Assembly: GCA_015494335.1 (NCBI GenBank)
Contig: WGBK01000077.1
Location: forward strand, 1-21,036
Direction of reading: 5' to 3'
Length of the DNA stretch: 21,036 nt
Origin: Gammaproteobacteria bacterium
GTDB lineage: Bacteria; Pseudomonadota; Gammaproteobacteria; GCA-001735895
Shown piece by piece: positions 7,632 to 14,077 of this stretch (its first letter is position 1; the number at the start of each line of letters is the position of its first letter). The position numbers were made by a program, and so were the translations under genes. The notes beneath the pieces are model-generated. The model was not told the DNA's origin and made no database searches. It was given only the letters and a program-made list of their open reading frames with translations.

Positions 7632-8810
7632 ATGGGCCATCCGTCCAGTCTTTTCAAGATTTCGCTTGCTGGCCTCTGCCTCGCAGGCATTTTCTTCAGC
7701 ACCCGTTCCGAAGCCACCAACGGCGATATCCGGGTGGGCCTGAATGCCGTCCAGTCCGGCATGGCCAATGCGGTGATTGCCAGCCCCGAGAGTAGCGCCA
7801 CCATTTTCACCAACCCCGCGGGTCTCAGCAATCTCGTCATGCAGCACATGCGCATGGACCTGGGATTTGCCCTGATGAACCCACCTCGCTCCGTCAACGG
7901 CGTGGACAGTGATTCCAACCTTTTCTTCATGCCGACCGGTTCGATTGCATTCCGCAAGAACCCGAATGTGACACTGGGCATGGGTTTCTCGGCCCTGGCC
8001 GGTTTTGGCATGGACGTGCCGGACGCCTTTTCTGCAGCACCTGGCGATCAGCCCTTTGTCACCACCAAGGAGCTGCTCAAGTTCGCTCCGACCTTCTCCC
8101 GTCGCATCAACCCGAAGCTGTCACTGGGCGCCAGCCTGGATATCTATTCCCAGAGCCTGGCCCTGAGCACGCCGGCATTCACCCTGCCACAGAATCGTCA
8201 GTTCGGATTCGGTCTCACCCTGGGCGGTCTCTACAAGGCCAGCGAGCAGCTGCAGTTTGGTTTCTCCTATGCCAGCAAGGGCGACATGAGTGCCCATGAG
8301 TTCAACACCACCAGCGGTCAATTCACGCTGGACATGGACCATCCTGCCATACTGAATCTGGGTGCGGCCTGGACCACCCAGGGCGGGCTGCTGATCGAAG
8401 GGGATATCAAGCAGATCTATTTCAGCAAGGTACGCGACAAGGTTGCCGTTGGACGACCCACGGGCTATGCCGGTCCGGTACCCTCCTCCCTCAACTTCGG
8501 CTGGTCCGACCAGACAGTCATTGCCATCGGCCTGCGCAAGGATATCAGCGACAAACTGACTCTTCGCGGTGGCATCAACCACGGCAGCTCGCCCATCGAG
8601 TCCGAGGACGTGAACAACAATCTCGGCGCGGCCGCCATCGCCGAAACCCATGTTAGCATCGGTGCCACCTTTCATCTGAACCCACACATGATGCAGAACA
8701 TTTCCTTCACCCATGCCTTGAACAACTCGGTCACCGCGTCCACCGGGCCTGCCAACAAGCTTGAAATGGACCAGAACGTGCTGACCTTCAACATGACCAT
8801 GACCTTTTGA
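7632..8810 (+). CDS. FadL/TodX-type (OmpP1) outer-membrane transport protein
   Basis: A 392-residue outer-membrane beta-barrel. A signal peptide covers residues 1 to about 28 (cleavage after SEA), and the mature protein begins TNGDIRVGLNAVQSGMANA, the FadL N-terminal hatch region, with the hallmark NPAGL at 61-65. The rest is alternating amphipathic strands, ending in a terminal Phe (TMTF) as outer-membrane proteins do. FadL-type channels admit hydrophobic compounds such as long-chain fatty acids or aromatic hydrocarbons. The start has an excellent ribosome binding site (AAGGAGGAGA, 7617-7626). It is shorter than E. coli FadL (about 420 mature residues). The cytochrome gene starts 9 bases after its stop, so the two are one transcript; the substrate may therefore be oxidised periplasmically. 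Confidence 0.9.
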   Translation: MGHPSSLFKISLAGLCLAGIFFSTRSEATNGDIRVGLNAVQSGMANAVIASPESSATIFTNPAGLSNLVMQHMRMDLGFALMNPPRSVNGVDSDSNLFFMPTGSIAFRKNPNVTLGMGFSALAGFGMDVPDAFSAAPGDQPFVTTKELLKFAPTFSRRINPKLSLGASLDIYSQSLALSTPAFTLPQNRQFGFGLTLGGLYKASEQLQFGFSYASKGDMSAHEFNTTSGQFTLDMDHPAILNLGAAWTTQGGLLIEGDIKQIYFSKVRDKVAVGRPTGYAGPVPSSLNFGWSDQTVIAIGLRKDISDKLTLRGGINHGSSPIESEDVNNNLGAAAIAETHVSIGATFHLNPHMMQNISFTHALNNSVTASTGPANKLEMDQNVLTFNMTMTF

Positions 8811-8819
8811 GGACACAAC

Positions 8820-10151
8820 ATGACAACCCACATTCAACGAGGATTCCTGCTGTTTCTTTCGTTTTGGTTGATCCAGCCGCTGATCGCTCAGGCGGCACTG
8901 GATCCCGCCAAGGACCCCAAGTATTGCGGCAGCTGTCACAAGCGCATCTACAAGGAATGGTCCCAATCCCTGATGGGACAGGACCTCAACAACCCCATCG
9001 TCTATCAGTTCTACACCGGCACCAATCCCCAGGGCAAGAAGGACGGCCTGGGCTTTCAGCCGATGATGCACGGCAAGAAAGGCGATTGCGCCGATTGTCA
9101 TGTTCCCGAACTGGTACTGGAGAAGCATGCCAAGGGCGAGGAAGTGGACCTGGGTATCGCGATGAAGCAGAAGCTGGACTACGGTATCAGCTGTCATTTC
9201 TGTCACTCTGTAGCCGATGTCGATATCCGCAAGGACAGTGATGGCCGCTATCACACCCGTATCTTCGAGACGGCCAAACTCGGCCCGCCGGGCACCTTCC
9301 ACGGGCCGCGAGCCGATGCCAGGGCCCCTGTCCACGGTAGCAAGCAGAGCGAGGTATTCAAGCAATCCCGTTTTTGCGCCATGTGCCATCTCAACCAGGA
9401 AAAATTCCTCTCCATTTCCCAGTATGACGACTGGAAGCAGGCCTATGAGTCGGGCAAGACCGACAAGACCTGCCAGGAATGCCACATGCCTCTGCTCCCC
9501 GGCAAGCACAAGCTGGCCACGGTTGAGGGGCTGGATACACCCGAGCGCGTGACCCGGGCCCACAGCTTCGTGGGCGCCCATGACCCGGCCATGCTGCGCA
9601 AGGCACTGACACTGGACCTGAAGCCCCGGGTTCAGGACGGCAAGCTGGTGGTCGAAACCACCGTGGAAAATGTCGGTGCAGGACACAAGGTTCCTGGCTC
9701 CGGTCCCATCCGCAATGTGATCCTCAAGATCGATGCTACCGATGCCAGTGGAAAACCGCTGCACTATATCGGCGACAAGCGCGGACTGCTTCCGCCCCTG
9801 GCCGGCTTCGGCAATCCGAAAACCGGCCAGCGAGACCCCAACGACTGGGGCGGCATGCCCGGCAAGATGTACGCCAAGGTCTACCGCTCCAAGCCCATCC
9901 CCAAGATGGGCAACAAGCCCATGGTGGGCGTGGGCGGCTTCCTGGCCGATGCCGTGGTCTTCGACACGGCTTTGAAACCCAAGGAACCGGATCATGCCCG
10001 TTTCGTTTTCGCCCTGCCCGAAAACGGGGGTGAAATTCACGTCAAGGCACGCCTCGTTTACCGTGATGCCTTCAAGCCCCTGTCCGACCGCAAGGGCTGG
10101 AAACTGGCACAAAGGGAGATGCTGTCCAAGAGCCAAACCCTCAAACCCTGA
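8820..10151 (+). CDS. secreted pentahaem cytochrome c, cytochrome c554-like
   Basis: A 443-residue periplasmic protein with a Sec signal peptide (about 1-25, cleavage near AQA). It has five CxxCH haem-attachment motifs at residues 36-40 (CGSCH), 90-94 (CADCH), 125-129 (CHFCH), 186-190 (CAMCH) and 218-222 (CQECH). The N-terminal motif context YCGSCHKRIYKEWSQSLM resembles the cytochrome c554 family. Several extra histidines (84, 103, 145, 161, 172) could be distal haem ligands. Residues from about 223 to the end have no haem motif and look beta-rich, including VGAGHKVPGSGPIRNVILKI, a GHKxP-type motif seen in other multihaem proteins. It sits 9 bases after the FadL-type channel and is closed by a strong terminator. 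The likely role is electron transfer from, or oxidation of, a small substrate; which one is unknown. Confidence 0.9.
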   Translation: MTTHIQRGFLLFLSFWLIQPLIAQAALDPAKDPKYCGSCHKRIYKEWSQSLMGQDLNNPIVYQFYTGTNPQGKKDGLGFQPMMHGKKGDCADCHVPELVLEKHAKGEEVDLGIAMKQKLDYGISCHFCHSVADVDIRKDSDGRYHTRIFETAKLGPPGTFHGPRADARAPVHGSKQSEVFKQSRFCAMCHLNQEKFLSISQYDDWKQAYESGKTDKTCQECHMPLLPGKHKLATVEGLDTPERVTRAHSFVGAHDPAMLRKALTLDLKPRVQDGKLVVETTVENVGAGHKVPGSGPIRNVILKIDATDASGKPLHYIGDKRGLLPPLAGFGNPKTGQRDPNDWGGMPGKMYAKVYRSKPIPKMGNKPMVGVGGFLADAVVFDTALKPKEPDHARFVFALPENGGEIHVKARLVYRDAFKPLSDRKGWKLAQREMLSKSQTLKP

Positions 10152-10162
10152 GCCTCTCCTGC

Positions 10163-10194
10163 AAGTCGGCCCGCATTCGCGGGCCGACTTCTTT
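10163..10194 (+). terminator. intrinsic terminator after the cytochrome gene
   Basis: A perfect 12-bp stem (AAGTCGGCCCGC, 10163-10174) with a 4-base ATTC loop and its complement at 10179-10190, followed by CTTT. It lies 11 bases after the cytochrome stop and ends the long plus-strand run. Confidence 0.88.
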
Positions 10195-10211
10195 CCCTGT
10201 CATAAAAACCG

Positions 10212-10240
10212 TTGACGCCTTCCGGCCAAGGCGACAGTAT
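10212..10240 (+). promoter_or_regulatory. possible sigma70 promoter for the kbp-like gene
   Basis: TTGACG (10212-10217), 17 bases, then CAGTAT (10235-10240). The -35 is 5/6 to consensus and the -10 only 3/6. It lies just after the terminator, which makes an own promoter for the next gene necessary. Prediction by eye only. Confidence 0.38.
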
Positions 10241-10246
10241 TGCGCA

Positions 10247-10290
10247 GCCGGCTTGCAGGCGGGTCTTTCCATCCCCATATGAAAGCCGGC
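10247..10290 (+). repeat. 8-bp inverted repeat in the kbp-like leader
   Basis: GCCGGCTT (10247-10254) and AAGCCGGC (10283-10290), perfect complements separated by 28 bases, lie between the predicted promoter and the start codon at 10324. In RNA this would form a stem close to the expected 5' end, followed by a short T-run (AGTTTTC). It could stabilise or regulate the leader. Confidence 0.5.
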
Positions 10291-10323
10291 AGTTTTCAAT
10301 AACCAACCACAAGGAGAACGAGC

Positions 10324-10752
10324 ATGGGACTTTTTGATTTTGCAAAGAACATCGGGCACAAGCTGTTCGGCAAGGACGACGATCCGGCCGAAGCGATCAA
10401 GAAACACATCGAGGAAGACAACCCCGGCATCGAGGGCCTGGAGGTCGAGTACGAGGACGGAGTAGCCAAGATCAAGGGCAAGACCGACAACCCGGAAGCC
10501 CTGGAGAAGGCCATCCTGATGGCCGGCAATGTCGAAGGCGTGGAGCGGGTCGAGGCCGAGGTGGAATCGCCCCCGATCGTCGAGACCACCGAATACTATG
10601 TCATCCAGAAAGGCGATACCCTGTGGGCGATTGCCAGCAAATACTATGGCTCCGGCGCCAAGTACACGGTCATCGTCGACGCCAACAAGGAAGTCATCAA
10701 GGACGCCGACAAGATCTTCCCAGGACAGAAGATCCGCATTCCGAAAATCTAG
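10324..10752 (+). CDS. kbp: BON-LysM protein, Kbp (YgaU)-like
   Basis: A 142-residue protein with the same layout as E. coli Kbp/YgaU (149 residues), a cytoplasmic potassium-binding protein. A short MGLFDFAKNIGHKLFG start is followed by a BON domain (about 22-90, with VEYEDGVAKIKGKTDNPEAL and GNVEGVERVEAEVE) and a LysM domain (about 92-141, YYVIQKGDTLWAIASKYYG... ending PGQKIRIPKI). No signal peptide is seen, in line with Kbp acting inside the cell despite its LysM fold. The start has AAGGAG at 10312-10317. The gene stands alone between two terminators with its own leader. A general envelope-stress or osmotic role is known for homologues; the K+ binding here is by homology only. Confidence 0.9.
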   Translation: MGLFDFAKNIGHKLFGKDDDPAEAIKKHIEEDNPGIEGLEVEYEDGVAKIKGKTDNPEALEKAILMAGNVEGVERVEAEVESPPIVETTEYYVIQKGDTLWAIASKYYGSGAKYTVIVDANKEVIKDADKIFPGQKIRIPKI

Positions 10753-10763
10753 CCGAAAGAGAT

Positions 10764-10796
10764 GGAAGCCGGCCCTGGCAGGCGGGGCCGGCTTCC
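10764..10796. terminator. bidirectional terminator hairpin between kbp-like and DsrE-like genes
   Basis: A 12-bp stem (GGAAGCCGGCCC, 10764-10775; complement 10785-10796) with a 9-base loop lies between the convergent ends of the plus-strand Kbp-like gene (stop 10752) and the minus-strand DsrE-like gene (stop 10806). T-runs are weak on both sides (TGTCTC on plus; ATCTCTTTC on minus), so efficiency is uncertain, but it probably serves both. Confidence 0.7.
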
Positions 10797-10805
10797 TGTC
10801 TCCGA

Positions 10806-11144
10806 CTACAGCGTAATCACCTGATCCGGCATGTTGCCGGACAGCGCGGCATAGAGGTTGGGAAAACAGCCGATGGTCGCACCCTCCACCAGAAGATCCT
10901 CCACCTCCCTTTCGTAGGCGCACTGGTCACAGGCCATCAGCAACATGCCCGTATTCGCGGCCACCTTCGCCAGTCGCTCGCCGATGGGGTTGCCCTGCTG
11001 CAGCACATAGACATTGTCCTCGAAGAAGAACATCCCCACGACCTCGACGCCGTGCGCATTTTCCTCGAGCTGGGGCAGGATCATCTTGCCCAGTTTGTAG
11101 GATACGGAGTGACCCTGGGTGGAAAAGATATACGCAACTTTCAT
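10806..11144 (-). CDS. DsrE-family protein (SaoD-like)
   Basis: A 112-residue small cytoplasmic protein of the DsrE/DsrF-like fold. These proteins take part in sulfur trafficking, often as sulfurtransferase partners. It begins MKVAYIFSTQGHSVSYKLGK and includes PIGERLAKVAANTGMLLMACDQCAYER, resembling the DsrE-related SaoD subgroup. Cysteines are Cys72 and Cys75 (a CDQC pair) and Cys93 (GATIGCFPN); in DsrE-like proteins a conserved Cys in the last third is the sulfur acceptor, and Cys93 fits that place. The start has GAGG 8 bases upstream on the minus strand. It is monocistronic, between a bidirectional terminator and the DUF1127 transcript's terminator, with no DsrF/DsrH or TusA partner nearby, so it is an orphan member. 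Confidence 0.82.
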   Translation of the reverse strand: MKVAYIFSTQGHSVSYKLGKMILPQLEENAHGVEVVGMFFFEDNVYVLQQGNPIGERLAKVAANTGMLLMACDQCAYEREVEDLLVEGATIGCFPNLYAALSGNMPDQVITL

Positions 11145-11244
11145 CTTGTACCTCGTTGTTCATGAAATTCAATGCGGCAGAGTAGCATGCCCGGAACGAC
11201 AACAGTACCCGATGGAGCCGTCAGCCGGGCACCGAATTCAAGCC

Positions 11245-11272
11245 AAAAAAAACCCCAACGCAAGGTTGGGGT
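11245..11272 (-). terminator. strong intrinsic terminator for the DUF1127 gene
   Basis: Read on the minus strand this is an 8-bp stem (ACCCCAAC, from 11272 down) with a GCAAG-type loop and its complement, then eight T residues (A-run 11245-11252 on plus). It is a textbook rho-independent terminator about 87 bases after the DUF1127 stop. It also isolates the DsrE-like gene, which starts further along at 11144. Confidence 0.9.
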
Positions 11273-11275
11273 CAA

Positions 11276-11337
11276 ACCGTATACTGAGGGGACTGGCTGG
11301 CTACCGGAAGATCCGGCCCTGGCGCAGTTGATACGGT
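11276..11337 (-). ncRNA. structured 3' UTR of the DUF1127 transcript, possible sRNA
   Basis: Between the DUF1127 stop (11359) and its terminator, the RNA can form an outer 7-bp helix (ACCGTAT 11276-11282 with ATACGGT 11331-11337) and an inner hairpin CCGGA-AGA-TCCGG (11314-11326). With the terminator and its T8 tail this has the form of a 3'UTR-derived Hfq-binding small RNA. No internal promoter was found; structure by eye only. Confidence 0.3.
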
Positions 11338-11358
11338 ATCCATTGAGGAGGGATTCGG

Positions 11359-11562
11359 TTACTTCCAGAACGGCTTGCGGATCTCTTCCGCAACCTTGTC
11401 CTGGTCCAGGCCCATGTCTTTCAACAGGTGGGCCGGCAGATTGGCGAGTTGCCGACGCTGTTCATGTCGATCCATCCAGAGCTGCAGGCTGGCAATGGCT
11501 TTCTGCAGCTTGTGTGCGAGGCTGCTGCTGTCCCGCTTGAGGTCTAGAATCAAAGTGCTCAT
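11359..11562 (-). CDS. DUF1127 (YjiS-like) small protein
   Basis: A 67-residue basic helical protein. Its C-terminal half is the DUF1127 motif: RRQLANLPAHLLKDMGLDQ followed by VAEEIRKPFWK. The N-terminal half (STLILDLKRDSSSLAHKLQK) is variable in this family. DUF1127 proteins are small, arginine-rich and often stress- or phosphate-related, and some bind RNA; the function here is unknown. The start at 11562 is preferred over an in-frame ATG at 11622 because AGGGAGA lies just upstream and the extra 20 residues look like leader sequence over the operator. It is divergent from a MocR-type regulator gene, as yjiS is next to yjiR in E. coli, and is probably controlled by it. Confidence 0.85.
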   Translation of the reverse strand: MSTLILDLKRDSSSLAHKLQKAIASLQLWMDRHEQRRQLANLPAHLLKDMGLDQDKVAEEIRKPFWK

Positions 11563-11602
11563 GGCTGTCTCCCTGTCTTGATGGTGGTGGGCGTTTTCGA
11601 TG

Positions 11603-11637
11603 CTGTTATAGTAGACAAGCATCTGTCACTATAACAG
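11603..11637. promoter_or_regulatory. 10-bp palindromic operator between DUF1127 and MocR-type genes
   Basis: CTGTTATAGT (11603-11612) and ACTATAACAG (11628-11637) are perfect inverted complements, with 15 bases between that themselves contain GACA...TGTC. It spans the divergent promoter region and overlaps the predicted -35 of the regulator gene. Nearby ACAGT repeats occur at 11634, 11640 and 11665. A likely binding site for the adjacent MocR-type protein, giving autoregulation and control of DUF1127. Confidence 0.62.
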
Positions 11638-11651
11638 TTACAGTAGATAAT
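11623..11651 (+). promoter_or_regulatory. predicted promoter of the MocR-type regulator gene
   Basis: CTGTCA (11623-11628, 4/6), 17 bases, GATAAT (11646-11651, 5/6). The expected transcription start (about 11658) is only some 14 bases before the ATG, so the leader is very short and no good Shine-Dalgarno is visible; translation may be near-leaderless. The -35 sits inside the palindrome. Confidence 0.5.
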
Positions 11652-11671
11652 AAATTTCATAGGTACAGTTG

Positions 11672-13126
11672 ATGCCTTCCACCCCCGAAAACCAGCACAG
11701 TTCGCGCGACCGGTTCAAGTACGACCAGGTCTCCCACTACATCATGGATCTGATCGACAAGGGCACCCTCAAGCCGGGCGATCGAGTTCCCTCTCTGCGC
11801 AAACTCTCGAAGTCGCTCAAGGTCAGTATCGCGACGGTCAACCAGGCCTATCTGACCCTGGAAGAGAAGGGCGTGCTCAAGGCCAAGCCCCAGTCCGGCT
11901 TCTATGTGCACACCGGCATCAACCGCGAAATCGCCACGCCCAAGCCGATCATCTCCACCTGCCAGCCGCGCAAGGTGCGCTTCGGACAACTGTTCGAGGA
12001 GATCTTCGAGATCTCCAACGACGCTTCCATCGCGCCCTTCGCCGCCGCCCGCCCGTCGATGGAACTGATGCCTTCCAAGGCACTGATGCGCGAGACCCGC
12101 AGCGTGATCGCGCGCCATGCCCAGGAGAGCATGGATTACTGCTTTCCGCCCGGCCACGAACGCCTGCGCCACCAGATCTCGCTGCGTTATGCCGAGCTGG
12201 GCCTGAGCATTGCTGCCGAGGAGATCATCATCACCAGCGGCGCCACCGAAGCCCTGTCGCTGGCCCTGCAGACAGTGGCGCGGCGCGGCGACATCATCGC
12301 GGTGGAGTCGCCGACCTATTTCTCGGTGCTGCGTCTGATCGAGAAGATGGGCATGCTGGCGCTGGAGATCGACAGCGACCCGTTGACCGGCGTCAGTCTC
12401 GATGCGCTGGAGTTCGCCCTCGACACCATGGATATCTCGGCCATGCTGGTGGTGCCCAACTTCAACAATCCGTCCGGTTCGCTGATGCCCTCGAGCCACA
12501 AGCGGCAACTGGTGTCGATGCTGTCCGAGCGCAACATTCCGCTGATCGAGGACGATGTCTACGGCGACCTCTACTTCGGCAACGAGCGGCCGGACATCTG
12601 CAAGTGCCACGACGAGCAGGGGCTGGTGCTGTCCGCCTCGTCGTTCTCCAAGACCCTGGCCCCCGGCTTCCGCACCGGCTGGATCACCGGCGGCCGCTTC
12701 CACGAACAGTTGCTGGAATGGAAGCAGGCCACCTCCTCGGCCTCGCCCTCGCTGCAGCAACTGGCGGTGGGCGAGTTCCTGCGCAGCGGCCAGTACGACC
12801 GCCACCTGGTGCGCCTGCGCAAGGCCTTCAAGGCCCAGGTGGAGAAGGCCCGTTTCATGATTGCGCGCCTGTTTCCGGAGGGCACGCGCATTTCCGACCC
12901 GCAGGGCGGATTCGTGCTCTGGGTGGAGCTGCCGCGCGGCATCAACTGCTTCGATGTCTATACCGAGGCGCTGCAGCACCACATCGGCATCACGCCCGGG
13001 ATGCTGTTCTCGGCCACGCGCAAGTTCCGCAACTACATACGCATCAATTGCGGTTTTCCCTGGACACCGGAGAACGAACAGGCGCTGGAACAACTGGCCG
13101 GGATCATCAATCGGCTCAACGCTTGA
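11672..13126 (+). CDS. MocR-family regulator: GntR-type HTH fused to a PLP aminotransferase-like domain (YjiR/YdcR-like)
   Basis: A 484-residue MocR-type protein. Residues 1 to about 80 are a GntR winged helix (YIMDLIDKGTLKPGDRVPSLRK, VSIATVNQAYLTLEEKGVL, QSGFYVH). The rest is a fold-type I aminotransferase domain with ITSGATEALSLAL, VVPNFNNPSGSLMP, IEDDVYGDLYF, and the PLP lysine at 327 in SFSKTLAPGFRTGW. Members use PLP or an amino-acid aldimine as the effector and usually do not catalyse transamination. The ATG at 11672 follows an in-frame TTG at 11669, so either could start it; ATG is preferred. It is divergent from the DUF1127 gene across a palindrome, as in E. coli yjiR-yjiS. No PLP-synthesis or amino-acid gene adjoins, so the ligand is unclear. 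Confidence 0.92.
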   Translation: MPSTPENQHSSRDRFKYDQVSHYIMDLIDKGTLKPGDRVPSLRKLSKSLKVSIATVNQAYLTLEEKGVLKAKPQSGFYVHTGINREIATPKPIISTCQPRKVRFGQLFEEIFEISNDASIAPFAAARPSMELMPSKALMRETRSVIARHAQESMDYCFPPGHERLRHQISLRYAELGLSIAAEEIIITSGATEALSLALQTVARRGDIIAVESPTYFSVLRLIEKMGMLALEIDSDPLTGVSLDALEFALDTMDISAMLVVPNFNNPSGSLMPSSHKRQLVSMLSERNIPLIEDDVYGDLYFGNERPDICKCHDEQGLVLSASSFSKTLAPGFRTGWITGGRFHEQLLEWKQATSSASPSLQQLAVGEFLRSGQYDRHLVRLRKAFKAQVEKARFMIARLFPEGTRISDPQGGFVLWVELPRGINCFDVYTEALQHHIGITPGMLFSATRKFRNYIRINCGFPWTPENEQALEQLAGIINRLNA

Positions 13127-13198
13127 CGCGCATCAATTGGGGCTGCCGGGCACTGTGGTAGTTTCGATCCGAACCACCGCACAACAAGGAGAACCCGC

Positions 13199-13615
13199 AT
13201 GATTCCCGTCCAAGAATTTCGCGCCGAAAACAAGGAGATCCGCGATCTCTGCGAAATCCTCAACCTCGCCGTCAACGATTACAAGCTGCAGAACAACGCC
13301 ATACTCTGCGAGTTGCTGGACCGCTTCCTCGCCCGCGTACATGCACATCTGACCCACGAGGATCGCTCGGTGTACCGCGACCTGCTCAAGCAACACAGTC
13401 AGGACAGCGACCGCATCGCGCAACAGTTCCTCGGCAATACCCAGGAACTCAAGCGCATCATCGGCGAATATCGTCGCGGCTGGTGCCGCAAGAACCACAG
13501 CGAGGCGGAGCATGCGAAATACGCCGAGGAATCCCGCGAGATCTTCCGCCTGGTCTGCGACCGCCTGAACTTCGAGGAGCAGACCATCTTCCCGCTGTTC
13601 GAGGGCAAGGGCTGA
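13199..13615 (+). CDS. hemerythrin-like (HHE) four-helix protein with degenerate metal ligands
   Basis: A 138-residue cytoplasmic helical protein with the pattern of an HHE domain: helix 1 FRAENKEIRDL, helix 2 RVHAHLTHEDRSVYRDLLKQ, helix 3 FLGNTQELKRIIGEY, helix 4 RLNFEEQTIFPLFE. Only helix 2 keeps its ligands (H50 and E54 in HLTHE); where the family has His in helices 1 and 4 there are Asn residues, and helix 3 lacks its His. True hemerythrins bind O2 or NO at a di-iron site, so iron binding here may be weak or lost. The start has AAGGAG at 13185-13190. It lies 72 bases after the MocR-type gene on the same strand and ends 9 bases from convergent ychJ, with no terminator between. Confidence 0.72.
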   Translation: MIPVQEFRAENKEIRDLCEILNLAVNDYKLQNNAILCELLDRFLARVHAHLTHEDRSVYRDLLKQHSQDSDRIAQQFLGNTQELKRIIGEYRRGWCRKNHSEAEHAKYAEESREIFRLVCDRLNFEEQTIFPLFEGKG

Positions 13616-13624
13616 GGCTGAAAT

Positions 13625-14077
13625 TCACTTGCCGCAACAGCGCTTGAACTTGCGCCCGCTGCCGCAGGGACAGGAGCTGTTGCGACCCGGCTTGCAAGCT
13701 GCAAACCGCGGTTCCAGGGCTTCGCCATCGGCATAACGCCATTGCCCGTCCTCGCGCAGGAAACGGCTGCGTTCGCGCAGCGCACCGGCGCGGTCTCCCG
13801 CCAGCCATCGCGCCTCGAACTCCACCCAGGCTTCCCCGTCACCCTCTCCGCTGTCGAGAATCTCCAGCCCGATCCAGCGCAGCTTGTCATCGAGTGTCAG
13901 TTCTGCGGGGCGAAAGCGCGAATGCCAGCTTCGCATCAGGTATTCCGCATCGCCCAGCGCAAAGGCGGTGTAACGCGAACGCATCAGCGCCTCGGCATTC
14001 TCCGCTGCAGCGCGATGTGATATAAGACGCTCGCAGCAATCCTCGAACGGACGCCCCGATCGACAAGGACAGTTCAT
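13625..14077 (-). CDS. ychJ: YchJ family protein with two SEC-C zinc motifs
   Basis: A 150-residue YchJ-type protein of unknown biochemical role. It begins and ends with SEC-C-like zinc motifs: CPCRSGRPFEDCC at residues 3-15 and CPCGSGRKFKRCCGK at the C-terminus. Between them is the NTF2-like core with ALMRSRYTAFALGDAEYLMRSWH and a second part (WVEFEARW, RSRFLREDGQWRYADGE). The SEC-C motif, also found at the end of SecA, binds Zn2+ and may contact ribosomes. An in-frame ATG at 14119 is less likely; the ATG at 14077 has GGGGAG (14084-14089, minus sense) 6 bases upstream and gives the known YchJ N-terminus. Its start codon overlaps that proposed for divergent recQ. Confidence 0.92.
   Translation of the reverse strand: MNCPCRSGRPFEDCCERLISHRAAAENAEALMRSRYTAFALGDAEYLMRSWHSRFRPAELTLDDKLRWIGLEILDSGEGDGEAWVEFEARWLAGDRAGALRERSRFLREDGQWRYADGEALEPRFAACKPGRNSSCPCGSGRKFKRCCGK
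13997..14025 (+). promoter_or_regulatory. predicted recQ promoter with extended -10
   Basis: TTCTCC (13997-14002), 17 bases, TATAAG (14020-14025, 5/6) with TG at 14017-14018, an extended -10. It lies wholly within the oppositely oriented ychJ coding sequence, about 50 bases before the recQ start. Prediction by eye. Confidence 0.5.

Noticed and set aside
8121..10136. 671-codon minus-strand open frame across the FadL and cytochrome genes
   Set aside because: Antisense to two clearly recognised genes with signal peptides and haem motifs; low-complexity His/Gln/Gly composition typical of shadow frames.
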